In this document: piece by piece, positions 1-7,311 of the stretch
Layout: each line of letters begins with the position of its first letter
How positions within the stretch are numbered: the first letter of the stretch is position 1
Origin: Flavobacteriales bacterium
Lineage (GTDB): Bacteria > Bacteroidota > Bacteroidia > DT-38
DNA: 8,483 nt
Assembly: GCA_013214975.1 (NCBI GenBank)
Contig: JABSPR010000085.1
Coordinates: forward strand, 1-8,483
Direction of reading: 5' to 3'
The notes under the pieces: model-generated
Databases searched by the model: none
What the model was told of the DNA's origin: nothing
Seen by the model: the letters and a program-made list of their open reading frames with translations, nothing else
Position numbers and translations under genes: made by a program

Positions 1-1
1 A

Positions 2-88
2 GACACACGGGATGCGTTGTACTTCGGAAGCCTCATTGCAGTCTTTATTTTATTAACTAAAACGGTTATTGGTAGCCGTAAATGGTAA
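2..88 (+). CDS. gldF: GldF, C-terminal end only (ABC-2 type permease of the gliding-motility ABC transporter)
   Basis: Only the last 28 codons lie in the window; the gene enters from the left edge. The peptide starts DTRDALYFGSL, runs through a hydrophobic stretch (FGSLIAVFILLTKTVI) and ends in GSRKW before TAA at 86-88. A final transmembrane helix followed by a short basic tail ending in KW is typical of the last helix of GldF/ABC-2 permeases. The call leans strongly on the next gene, since gldF and gldG are normally adjacent. In Flavobacterium johnsoniae GldF is an inner-membrane permease that acts with the ATPase GldA and with GldG and is needed for gliding. The stop codon is 9 bp before the gldG start and in the same frame, so the two genes are surely co-transcribed. 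With so little sequence, another ABC-2 permease cannot be excluded. Confidence 0.8.
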   Translation, partial: DTRDALYFGSLIAVFILLTKTVIGSRKW

Positions 89-97
89 TTAATTGAT

Positions 98-1762
98 TTG
101 AAAAGAAGACAAGATCTTATTCAATTAGTACTTGGACTTACCATTATTATTGGTTTAAACATTGTCGGTTCATTCTCCTTTTCACGACTAGACCTAACCA
201 CTGAAAAGAGATACACTTTATCCAAAGTCACGAAAGACTTGCTATTAAATCTAGATGACATTATCTACTTCAAAGTATACTTAGAAGGCGAATTTCCTTC
301 TCATTTCAAGCGACTAAGGAATAGCACAAAAGAAATGCTCGATGAATTCAAAGTGTACGGAGGAAGAAATATTCAATATGAATTTATCGACCCTTCTGCG
401 AATAAAAACAAAAAGAGAACAAAAAAAATATACGAGAATTTAGCATCGTCTGGATTAAAACCCACTTCCGTTGAAGTTCAAAATGAATCTAAATTTTCTC
501 AGCAAGTAATCTTTCCAGGAGCGATAATTACCTATATCGACAGGCAGGTACCGTTAATGCTTCTACAAGAACAAATGGGAATTAGTCCTGAACAGCAAAT
601 AAACAACTCCATCCAAACACTCGAATATGGCTTGGCAAACTCCATCCGAAAACTCGCCGTTTCTGCTAAATCAAGAGTAGCTTTTATTGAAGGTCATGGT
701 GAACTAACGGCGCAAGAAACAGCAAGTATCACTAAAAGTCTTGATGAATACTATCTCGTAGAGAGGATTACATTGAATGGACAATTAAACAAGCTGAAGC
801 TTATTGATGCGATCATCATCGCAAAACCAGAAGAAGAATTCCTAGATAAAGACAAGTTTATTATCGATCAGTTTATCATGAAGGGTGGTAAGGTAATGTG
901 GCTGGTGGAATCTGTTTCAACTAATATAGATAGTCTTTCTATAAAGGGCGAAACAATGGCAGTTGGGATTAATCAAAATATTTCCGATCAATTATTTAAA
1001 TACGGAGCGAGGGTTAATACCGACATCATTGAAGACCTTCAATGCGCTATTATCCCAATGATGGTTCCGATGAAAAAAGACATTAAACCATTCCCTTGGA
1101 TTTACTATCCATTAATAACCAATACATCCTTCCATCCAATGGTTAAGAACCTTAATGCCATTAAATGTCAATATGCAAGTTCCCTTGATACCGTTGAGGC
1201 AAAAGGAGTAAAAAAGACTTTTCTCTTGAGGTCATCAAAATACTCACGAGCGGTAAGAGCTCCTCTTCCTATCCATTTAAAAGTTGCATATATGAAGCCA
1301 AATCCTGCAGCGTACAACGATCCATATCAAAATATTGCGTTATTACTTGAAGGAGAATTTACATCCGTATTTAAGAACAGACTTACAAAGCAAATCTCTA
1401 AGGATGAGAATTTAGATTACAGAGAAACAAGTAAAAAAACCAAAATGATAGTTGTTTCTGACGGCGATATAATAAGAAACGAAGTATACAATAATGGCGA
1501 CATTTTACCATTAGGTAAAGAAAGATTGACCGGCCAAGAATATGGTAACGTAGATTTTTTCCTAAATGCAATGAATTATTTAACCGATAATATCGATATG
1601 CTTTCTGTAAGGTCTCGTGAATTAAAAATGAGGCTGCTCGACAAAACTATTTTGGAAAAACATAAGTTAAAATGGCAACTCATAAATACTGCCCTTCCAA
1701 TACTATTGGTAATTAGTTTCGGTTTTCTGCAAGTTTATTTCAGAAAAAGAAAATATAGTTAA
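98..1762 (+). CDS. gldG: GldG, membrane-anchored auxiliary subunit of the gliding-motility ABC transporter
   Basis: This 554-residue protein has the length and layout of GldG (about 560 residues in F. johnsoniae). A basic start (KRRQ) leads into a transmembrane helix at about 7-27. The family signature RLDLTTEKRYTLS follows at 30-42, then a long extracytoplasmic part, a second helix at about 528-548 and a short basic tail. YEFIDPS (94-100), EYGLANSIRKL (176-186) and GHGE (199-202) are recognisable landmarks of the GldG / ABC-transporter auxiliary domain. Known role: partner of GldF and GldA in an ABC transporter required for gliding in F. johnsoniae; its substrate is unknown. The start is TTG at 98. 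The next in-frame ATG is near residue 80 and would remove the first helix and the signature, so TTG is well supported. It lies between gldF (9 bp upstream) and a DUF4340-like gene (2 bp downstream), which implies one operon. The GldG name is homology by eye; non-gliding Bacteroidota also carry such pairs. Confidence 0.92.
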   Translation: MKRRQDLIQLVLGLTIIIGLNIVGSFSFSRLDLTTEKRYTLSKVTKDLLLNLDDIIYFKVYLEGEFPSHFKRLRNSTKEMLDEFKVYGGRNIQYEFIDPSANKNKKRTKKIYENLASSGLKPTSVEVQNESKFSQQVIFPGAIITYIDRQVPLMLLQEQMGISPEQQINNSIQTLEYGLANSIRKLAVSAKSRVAFIEGHGELTAQETASITKSLDEYYLVERITLNGQLNKLKLIDAIIIAKPEEEFLDKDKFIIDQFIMKGGKVMWLVESVSTNIDSLSIKGETMAVGINQNISDQLFKYGARVNTDIIEDLQCAIIPMMVPMKKDIKPFPWIYYPLITNTSFHPMVKNLNAIKCQYASSLDTVEAKGVKKTFLLRSSKYSRAVRAPLPIHLKVAYMKPNPAAYNDPYQNIALLLEGEFTSVFKNRLTKQISKDENLDYRETSKKTKMIVVSDGDIIRNEVYNNGDILPLGKERLTGQEYGNVDFFLNAMNYLTDNIDMLSVRSRELKMRLLDKTILEKHKLKWQLINTALPILLVISFGFLQVYFRKRKYS

Positions 1763-1764
1763 GC

Positions 1765-2790
1765 ATGAAAAAAAATATTCTACTAGCGATTATCGCAGGA
1801 ATTGTAATAATCGGTGTAATTCACAACCTAACATTATCTAACCGCGCTAGCAAAGACTTAACAGACTTTTCTGTGGCAGATACTTCTTTGGTAACAAAGT
1901 TATTCTTAGCCGACCAAAAAGAAAATAGGATCACAATTGAGCGACAAGAAGACGGAACCTGGCGAGCAAACGACGAGTATGTTGTTAGACCTGATGCCGT
2001 TGAAATTATCCTCTCTACACTTTCAGACATCGAAATAAAACGACCTACTTCAAAAGCTGAGCGACAAACAATAATTAAGCTTCTAGCAACAAATAGTGTC
2101 AAACTAGAAGTCTATCAAGGCAATGAATTAGTTAAGATATATTACGTGGGTACAGCTACAAAAGAAGGCAAAGGTACTTTCATGCTGCTTAGCGATACTG
2201 AAACGGGTAAAAATGCGAAGTACCCATATGTAGTTAATATACCAGGGTTTTCAGGCGATGTCCAATCTCGATTTTTCACAGACATCAATAAGTGGAGAGA
2301 TGTTTCCATCTTTAATTACGGCATTGGAAATATTTCCGAAGTATCTATTAAGCATAACTCTAATAAAGAAAAAAGTTTTAGAATAAGACAAGAGAAGGGA
2401 TCCTTCACAGTTACAGACTTTGAAGAGAACGTGGCCAACAATATCGATACGTCCACTATCCAGAGCTATTTAAATTTATACAACCATACTTCTATGGAAG
2501 GGTTTATAAACTTTATGAAAGTGAAAGATTCAGTAATGAATACAACTCCTTTCCTTACCATTACAGCTAAAGATTTCAACGATGATATCACCATATTAGA
2601 CGCTTATTTGATAATAAAAAGAGACTATCGAAAAAATGATCCTAAAGCAACGGTTGCCGATTTGGACAGAATGTACGGGAGACTAAGGAAAAACGGAAGA
2701 ACAGATTTTGTACTAATTCAATATTTCACATTCGACAATCTAACAGTCGATATTTCCAAGTTCCAAAACGACTCTATTGTTAATAAGTAA
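1765..2790 (+). CDS. DUF4340-like membrane-anchored periplasmic protein
   Basis: This 341-residue protein has one N-terminal transmembrane anchor (about 4-22, ILLAIIAGIVIIGVI) after a KK start. The rest is a hydrophilic, beta-rich extracytoplasmic domain. There is no cysteine that could form a lipobox, so it stays as a single-pass anchor. The stretch around residues 55-95 (RITIERQEDGTWRAND, then a predicted helix DAVEIILSTLSDIEI) fits the DUF4340 pattern: a strand pair with a conserved tryptophan (W66), followed by a helix. YYVGTATKEGKGTF at 126-139 also fits. DUF4340 has no defined activity. It is often found directly after ABC-2 permease/auxiliary pairs of the GldF/GldG type, so a role as an extra periplasmic subunit of that transporter is a fair inference. 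The ATG is 2 bp after the gldG stop, so translational coupling is likely. I would not extend the function beyond this. Confidence 0.75.
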   Translation: MKKNILLAIIAGIVIIGVIHNLTLSNRASKDLTDFSVADTSLVTKLFLADQKENRITIERQEDGTWRANDEYVVRPDAVEIILSTLSDIEIKRPTSKAERQTIIKLLATNSVKLEVYQGNELVKIYYVGTATKEGKGTFMLLSDTETGKNAKYPYVVNIPGFSGDVQSRFFTDINKWRDVSIFNYGIGNISEVSIKHNSNKEKSFRIRQEKGSFTVTDFEENVANNIDTSTIQSYLNLYNHTSMEGFINFMKVKDSVMNTTPFLTITAKDFNDDITILDAYLIIKRDYRKNDPKATVADLDRMYGRLRKNGRTDFVLIQYFTFDNLTVDISKFQNDSIVNK

Positions 2791-2814
2791 TCGCTAACTT
2801 TTCTACCGAAATAT

Positions 2815-2822
2815 TAAATTTG
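2815..2822 (+). promoter_or_regulatory. Candidate -7 box of a dnaN promoter (TAAATTTG)
   Basis: TAAATTTG matches the Bacteroidota -7 consensus TAnnTTTG exactly. It lies in the only sizeable gap of the left gene run, 29 bp before the dnaN ATG, which would give a 5' leader of roughly 25 nt. No convincing TTTG is seen at the -33 spacing (the nearest is a T-run at 2799-2802, too close), so the call rests on one half of the promoter. In such AT-rich DNA a chance match is possible. Confidence 0.4.
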
Positions 2823-2851
2823 CTGGTACAAAACCGACAATAAATAAAGAG

Positions 2852-3973
2852 ATGAAATTCATTGTATCAAGCACATCATTGCTTAAGCAGCTTCAAGCGA
2901 TAAGCGGTGTTCTAAGCACCAACAACACATTACCAATTTTAGATAACTTCTTATTTGAAATCGGCCAAAACTATCTTTTAATATCTGCTTCTGATTTAGA
3001 AACTACTATTTCAGCAAAAATTACGATTGAAGCAAAAGAAGATGGCAACATCGCAATTCCAGCGAGATTGCTTTTAGATACACTTAAAACATTTCCTGAG
3101 CAACCCTTAACTTTTGACATAAATTTAAAGACTAACAGCATTGAAATATCGTCTGATTTCGGAAAATACAAATTGGCTGGACATAATGCTGATGAGTTCC
3201 CTAAACTTCCATCTATCGAATCCCCTGCATCTATTGAGATCAAACCAGAAGTACTTGCAGATGCACTTAATAGCACTCTATTCGCTACAGGAAACGATGA
3301 GCTTCGCCCAGTAATGTCTGGAGTACTTTGCGAAATTTCTCCCGATGATGTGATCTTTGTTGCTACAGATGCGCATAAATTGGTTAAATACAGAAGAACA
3401 GATTCAAGCGCTGATGATTTAAGTTCTTTTATTCTCCCAAAGAAACCTCTTACGTTGTTGAAATCTACATTGGGATCTGTTGATGGCGTTGTGAAAATAG
3501 AATACAACAAATCAAATGCCTTGTTTTCGTTTGGCAATATCAATTTAATATGTCGATTGATTGATGGTAATTATCCAAATTACTCGGCTGTAATACCAGA
3601 CCAAAACCCAAACAAATTAGTAATTGATAGAACTACTTTATTAGGATCCATAAAACGTGTTTCAATCTTTTCGAACAAAACAACGCACCAAGTAAAGCTT
3701 AACATTAAGGGAAGTGAATTACAGATCTCTGCAGAAGACTTAGATTATGCGAATGAAGCGAATGAGCGTTTAACCTGTGAATACAGTGGCGAAGACTTAG
3801 AAATCGGCTTTAATGCCCGGTTTTTAGTTGAAATGTTATCTAACATGGATTCGGAAGAAATTGTAATGGAATTATCTACACCCAATAAAGCAGGAATAAT
3901 TCTTCCACAGAATGATAGTAATACAAACAAAGAAGTTTTAATGCTCATCATGCCAGTAATGCTGAATACATAA
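2852..3973 (+). CDS. dnaN: DNA polymerase III subunit beta (sliding clamp)
   Basis: This 373-residue protein is the normal length for a bacterial beta clamp and shows three successive clamp domains (about 1-120, 125-245 and 250-373). The dimer forms a ring around DNA and tethers Pol III; it also recruits other polymerases and mismatch-repair proteins through a groove. The N-terminal landmark LPILDNFLFEI, RPVMSGVL (152-159), ATDAHKLV (171-178, the counterpart of the TDGHRLA segment of E. coli beta) and the C-terminal MLIMPVML are all present. The last forms part of the partner-binding groove. The ATG start gives the classic MKFIVSST opening. The gene is intact and looks fully functional. It sits apart from any dnaA or recF in this window, behind gldFG and the DUF4340-like gene. 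It probably has its own promoter (box at 2815-2822) and is followed after 5 bp by the phosphoesterase gene. Confidence 0.97.
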   Translation: MKFIVSSTSLLKQLQAISGVLSTNNTLPILDNFLFEIGQNYLLISASDLETTISAKITIEAKEDGNIAIPARLLLDTLKTFPEQPLTFDINLKTNSIEISSDFGKYKLAGHNADEFPKLPSIESPASIEIKPEVLADALNSTLFATGNDELRPVMSGVLCEISPDDVIFVATDAHKLVKYRRTDSSADDLSSFILPKKPLTLLKSTLGSVDGVVKIEYNKSNALFSFGNINLICRLIDGNYPNYSAVIPDQNPNKLVIDRTTLLGSIKRVSIFSNKTTHQVKLNIKGSELQISAEDLDYANEANERLTCEYSGEDLEIGFNARFLVEMLSNMDSEEIVMELSTPNKAGIILPQNDSNTNKEVLMLIMPVMLNT

Positions 3974-3978
3974 AGGGG

Positions 3979-5214
3979 TTGAACCAACTCATATTTCTTG
4001 CTCTATCTATAATTATCGATTACTATTTTTATCAAGCGATAAAGATTACAACGTACAAACTACCCAAGAGCTATCAAAGACTCCTTACGGTAACATATTT
4101 TGGCTTTACCATACTTAGTGGCCTTTCTGTTCTGATCCACTTATTTTGGATCAATTATCATTCCTGGCCACTTATTCTTAAGGTATACATCCCGGGAATT
4201 GCAATGACTTTCTTACTATGTAAATTCATTGGGCTCTTCTTTGTAATTATAGATGACTTACTATTTATTTCACGAAAAATTCTGCGCAAGATCAACCCTT
4301 CTCAGAAATCATCAACGAATAATATTTCAAGAAGGTTATTTTTAAACAGAGCGGCAATTGTAGCAATGGCTTTACCTTTTATATCCTTTCTATATGGAAT
4401 TATTCAAGGAGCCTTTAGCTATGACGTTAAAAGAGTAACCTTGAAGCTTAAGAACCTGCCGCTAGGTTTCGAAGGCTTAAAAATTGTTCAGATATCCGAT
4501 TTACATACCGGTAGTTTTATTTCCAATAATCCAATCCAAGAAATCACAGATTTAGTTAACGAGCAAGGTGCTGATCTAATTCTATTTACTGGAGATTTAG
4601 TGAATGAAAGATCGAGTGAGGCAAGACCATACTTATATACCCTGAGCAAATTAAAGGCACCCATGGGTGTTTTTTCAATTCTGGGCAACCATGATTACGG
4701 CGATTATTTTAAATGGGACAGCGAATCAGACAAAACTGAAAACCTAAAAGAAATGAAGCAATATCATAAAGATATGGGATGGAATCTACTGCTAAACGAA
4801 ACAGCTATCTTAGAAAAAGGTAATGATAAAATTGCTCTAATTGGAATGGAGAACTGGGGCAAAGCAAAGCGATTTCAAAAACTAGGTAGCGTTAGGAAAG
4901 CAAAAAAGGGAAGCGAAAATATGCCTGTAAAATTATTGATGAGCCATGACCCCTCCTATTGGGATTACCATCTACAAAACAAAACAGAAGATATCGATGT
5001 TACTTTCGCTGGTCATACACACGGCATGCAATTCGGAATAGATATCCCGAGATTTAAATGGAGTCCATCGAAATACTTCTATAAACAATGGGCAGGATTA
5101 TACTCGGATGGCAAGCAACAACTATATGTAAACCGAGGAGTTGGATTCTTGGGGTACCCCGGGAGACTGGGTATATCACCAGAAATCACGGTATTTAATC
5201 TAGAAAGAGGTTAG
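3979..5214 (+). CDS. Membrane-anchored calcineurin-like metallophosphoesterase (YaeI/YkuE-like)
   Basis: This 411-residue protein has a membrane part followed by a complete metallophosphoesterase domain. Hydrophobic segments lie at about 3-19, 38-58, 66-96 and 124-144. By the positive-inside rule (basic stretches at 22-34 and 99-124) the catalytic domain faces the periplasm. All metal-site motifs are visible in order: SDLH (D174, H176), TGD (D206), GNHD (236-239), SHD (H323) and GHTHG (H346, H348). They predict a two-metal phosphodiesterase or phosphatase, possibly acting on lipid-linked phosphates as in YkuE/YaeI-type relatives; the substrate cannot be read here. SRRLFLN at 117-123, just before the last helix, looks like a twin-arginine motif. 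The start is TTG at 3979, 5 bp after the dnaN stop. The next in-frame methionine is residue 75 and would delete two helices. The purine run just before the TTG touches it, too close to act as a Shine-Dalgarno. Probably co-transcribed with dnaN. Confidence 0.9.
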   Translation: MNQLIFLALSIIIDYYFYQAIKITTYKLPKSYQRLLTVTYFGFTILSGLSVLIHLFWINYHSWPLILKVYIPGIAMTFLLCKFIGLFFVIIDDLLFISRKILRKINPSQKSSTNNISRRLFLNRAAIVAMALPFISFLYGIIQGAFSYDVKRVTLKLKNLPLGFEGLKIVQISDLHTGSFISNNPIQEITDLVNEQGADLILFTGDLVNERSSEARPYLYTLSKLKAPMGVFSILGNHDYGDYFKWDSESDKTENLKEMKQYHKDMGWNLLLNETAILEKGNDKIALIGMENWGKAKRFQKLGSVRKAKKGSENMPVKLLMSHDPSYWDYHLQNKTEDIDVTFAGHTHGMQFGIDIPRFKWSPSKYFYKQWAGLYSDGKQQLYVNRGVGFLGYPGRLGISPEITVFNLERG

Positions 5215-5236
5215 AAGAAATCTATTCTACCCTTTC
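5203..5236. terminator. Imperfect inverted repeat at the convergent junction, possible bidirectional terminator
   Basis: The arm at 5203-5216 (GAAAG, GGT and AGAA with two single-base bulges) pairs with 5225-5236 (TTCTACCCTTTC). This gives 12 base pairs around an 8-nt loop. The structure covers both stop codons of the convergent phosphoesterase and CotH-like genes, which are only 7 bp apart. Its placement suits a shared terminator. However, it lacks a clear T-tract on either side and part of it is constrained by coding, so it is a weak call. Confidence 0.3.
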
Positions 5237-6457
5237 CTCTTCCTTGAAATATTCCTCCTCCCATTTCGGAAGTTTCTCTCTAATAACGCCTTGGTTATAA
5301 TAAATCAATGACTCGTTAAATTTATACTTCGATTTATTCTCGGCAATCATATCGATCATATCATTAATTGTATCTCTGTTTGTCTTAAAAAAGGCATCTA
5401 AATATTTAGGATCGCTCATCCTACGCATTTCAATTAAAAAGGCGCGAGCAAAATCATCGTCTTTAAAAAAATCGGAACAATTATAGCCAAGACTTGGAAA
5501 TTTGACAAAAACTCTTCTCACGGTATCACTTGGATTCGCATCATAGCCAATTGGTTCAATCACATCATTTTGAGCATTGTAATAAAAGCGCCTATTGTTC
5601 CAACAGTTAGCATGACCAGTATTAACGATATTGGATACCGCCCAAAAACGAGCCATCTTCTCAACATCAAATGCTTGAGATGTGGAAATACTATCACTTC
5701 GCCATTTTTTTAAAATTTCGGTAGCTCTTTCAAAATACTTTATTCGCTGAGGGTCTTTCTTAACCACATTTTTATTCATCACTTCAACCTCCGCATTATG
5801 ATACACTTCTAACGATCTTTTCGCCCCTACATTTGCAAGCATTAAGGGTGCCCATTCATCTTCATTAAAACGAACTACAACCGTTCTTTCGACCTTATTT
5901 GTTTTAAAAATATCGTCCGAAAAATATTGTTCCATATTGTAATATTTCAAGTCCTTTCCATTAATAAATACTTTCACAAATCGAAAATCCAATGACATTA
6001 CCCCCTCGGCTCTTAGCATCCTATGAAAAAGCCATTCATTCATATAATTCCGTGTATATGGCGGCTGCAGTGCGAATTCAGACAACCCGAACATAGTTTC
6101 TTCTTCAGCCATTTTAACTCGAACAGAATACCTATTACCACCCCAATGGTCTTCTAAATCTCCTTTAAGCTTTAACTTAATAACTATTGAATCTCCATTA
6201 TATCTTAATTTTGCCCTTTGATATTTCTTCCCTTCACTTTTAAGAAGACCTATTTCCTTCGCTTTTGTTCTTTGCTCATCAAAGTAACCCATGGCCTCGT
6301 CTCCTATTTCCAAATAAAACTCAACCCGCGGAGACTTGTTCATATTCGTAGACTCTACAACCAAATTATCTTTTGCAGAAACAGTATCCACTTGATCACA
6401 ATTTGAAAACAATTGCATCAAAATCAAGAAGATTATCAATTTGAAATTTAATTTCAT
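5222..6457 (-). CDS. CotH-kinase-like lipoprotein
   Basis: This 411-residue exported protein has a signal sequence (KLNFKLIIFLILMQLFSNC) with a probable lipidated cysteine at position 20. The residues after it (DQVD) are partly acidic, so surface exposure is possible but not shown. The mature part follows the CotH order. KLKGD (96-100) with WGGNRYSVRVKM matches the family's 'K-G...yrik' region. FALQPPYTRNYMNEWLFHRML (128-148) matches the 'RN..l...l' helix. VKVFINGKDLKYYNMEQYF (161-179) matches the 'v.lNG.y.G.Y.l.E' segment. NNRRFYYN (287-294) and PIGYDANP (302-309) match the 'N..lY...piDfD' catalytic region, with D306 as the likely metal ligand. CotH proteins have an atypical protein-kinase fold, and Bacillus CotH phosphorylates spore-coat proteins; targets in Bacteroidota are unknown to me. 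The gene starts 17 bp after the kinase gene upstream on the same strand. Whether it is an active kinase is open. Confidence 0.75.
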   Translation of the reverse strand: MKLNFKLIIFLILMQLFSNCDQVDTVSAKDNLVVESTNMNKSPRVEFYLEIGDEAMGYFDEQRTKAKEIGLLKSEGKKYQRAKLRYNGDSIVIKLKLKGDLEDHWGGNRYSVRVKMAEEETMFGLSEFALQPPYTRNYMNEWLFHRMLRAEGVMSLDFRFVKVFINGKDLKYYNMEQYFSDDIFKTNKVERTVVVRFNEDEWAPLMLANVGAKRSLEVYHNAEVEVMNKNVVKKDPQRIKYFERATEILKKWRSDSISTSQAFDVEKMARFWAVSNIVNTGHANCWNNRRFYYNAQNDVIEPIGYDANPSDTVRRVFVKFPSLGYNCSDFFKDDDFARAFLIEMRRMSDPKYLDAFFKTNRDTINDMIDMIAENKSKYKFNESLIYYNQGVIREKLPKWEEEYFKEEERVE

Positions 6458-6474
6458 GGTGGCAGTATTCTAAA

Positions 6475-7311
6475 TTAATTATGAAATTGGACTAGGCCAT
6501 CAATTGGTTTGCGCAATACATTCCCAAGAGTCAAACCATTCATTTCCAATACTTCTTTCAATTGATCTTTGAAATAATATGCTACCGAACCTACAAAATG
6601 AATTGGCACATCCTTGGCTTCTTTGTAACACATAACATGTATATCCACAAAGGCAGAAAATGCATCAACAACTATTTTCTGTGCATAATTACTTCCTATA
6701 TTCTCCGATAAGAATGGTGCAAACGAAGCCAAATAAACATTAACATTAGGTTTCTTGAGAGTATTATCCAGGATAGAATTTTTATCAACCCCATACTTTT
6801 CAAGAAAGGCATTTGAAAGAGAAAGAGGCATCTTTTTATACAAAAAATCCGAGAGTAACCGCTTTCCCAAATAGCTACCACTTCCTTCATCCCCAAGAAC
6901 AAACCCTAATGCAGGTACTTCTTCTCTTGCATCCACTCCATTAAAGAAAACTGAATTTGATCCAGTTCCGATTATACAGGATATACAAGAGTCTCCATCA
7001 TACGTAGCAAAAACGGACGACAAAGCATCGTGCTGAACAGACACAAGTGCATTACTGAAAACTGCAGACAATCCAGTAGAAACAACCTCTTTCAAATCAT
7101 CACTTGAACAACCAGCCCCATAATAGTGCACTTCAGCAATTTCATCAACATACTTTACTAAACCAGGCTCGTTTTGAATAATATTTTGAATAAATTCTGC
7201 GTCATGAAAAAATGGATTCAGACCCATCGTATTGACATCAATGCGAACACTGTCGTCAATAACAACCCAATCACATTTAGAAGATCCAGAATCTGCTATT
7301 AATTTCATCAT
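6475..7311 (-). CDS. BadF/BadG-type ASKHA kinase (N-acetylglucosamine-kinase-like)
   Basis: This 278-residue cytoplasmic protein has the full set of ASKHA nucleotide-binding motifs. They are ADSGSSKCDW at 6-15 (phosphate loop 1), QHDA at 93-96 (D95 is the likely catalytic base), GTGSNS at 115-120 (phosphate loop 2), GFVLGDEGSG at 136-145 and HFVGSVA at 238-244 (adenosine motif). This pattern matches the BadF/BadG/BcrA/BcrD ATPase family, in its N-acetylglucosamine-kinase-like branch as found in Bacteroidota. The expected reaction is ATP-dependent 6-phosphorylation of an amino sugar salvaged from cell-wall or glycan breakdown; the exact sugar is inferred. It lacks the cysteine-ligated Fe-S cluster region of benzoyl-CoA reductase activases, which speaks against that role. 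Two ATGs in tandem (7311 and 7308) are possible starts; the family usually begins M-x-L-I-A-D-S-G, so 7308 is equally good. It is the first gene of the minus-strand pair, with a candidate promoter box just upstream. Confidence 0.85.
   Translation of the reverse strand: MMKLIADSGSSKCDWVVIDDSVRIDVNTMGLNPFFHDAEFIQNIIQNEPGLVKYVDEIAEVHYYGAGCSSDDLKEVVSTGLSAVFSNALVSVQHDALSSVFATYDGDSCISCIIGTGSNSVFFNGVDAREEVPALGFVLGDEGSGSYLGKRLLSDFLYKKMPLSLSNAFLEKYGVDKNSILDNTLKKPNVNVYLASFAPFLSENIGSNYAQKIVVDAFSAFVDIHVMCYKEAKDVPIHFVGSVAYYFKDQLKEVLEMNGLTLGNVLRKPIDGLVQFHN

Noticed and set aside
1821..2102. Open frame of 93 codons on the minus strand inside the DUF4340-like gene
   Set aside because: Antisense shadow with no recognisable motif and no promoter-like or start context.
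2971..3543. Long open frame (190 codons) on the minus strand inside dnaN
   Set aside because: It lies wholly antisense to a well-conserved essential gene, its translation is low-complexity serine/leucine-rich with no recognisable domain, and it is explained by the codon pattern of dnaN.
3974..3978. Purine run AGGGG before the phosphoesterase start as a Shine-Dalgarno
   Set aside because: It directly abuts the TTG with no spacer, and Bacteroidota make little use of Shine-Dalgarno pairing.
3745..3987. Open frame of 80 codons on the minus strand over the dnaN 3' end
   Set aside because: Antisense to the conserved clamp C-terminus; no family resemblance.
6218..6406. Short plus-strand open frame opposite the CotH-like gene
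   Set aside because: 62 codons, antisense to the coherent signal peptide and N-terminal region of the lipoprotein; no motif.
6696..6902. Second minus-strand frame inside the kinase gene
   Set aside because: Overlaps the kinase frame, which carries all ASKHA motifs; the alternative translation has no domain features.
6475..7311. Kinase as a benzoyl-CoA reductase or 2-hydroxyacyl-CoA dehydratase activase
   Set aside because: The family name suggests it, but no cysteine pair for the bridging Fe-S cluster is seen in the expected region and no dehydratase or reductase genes are nearby.
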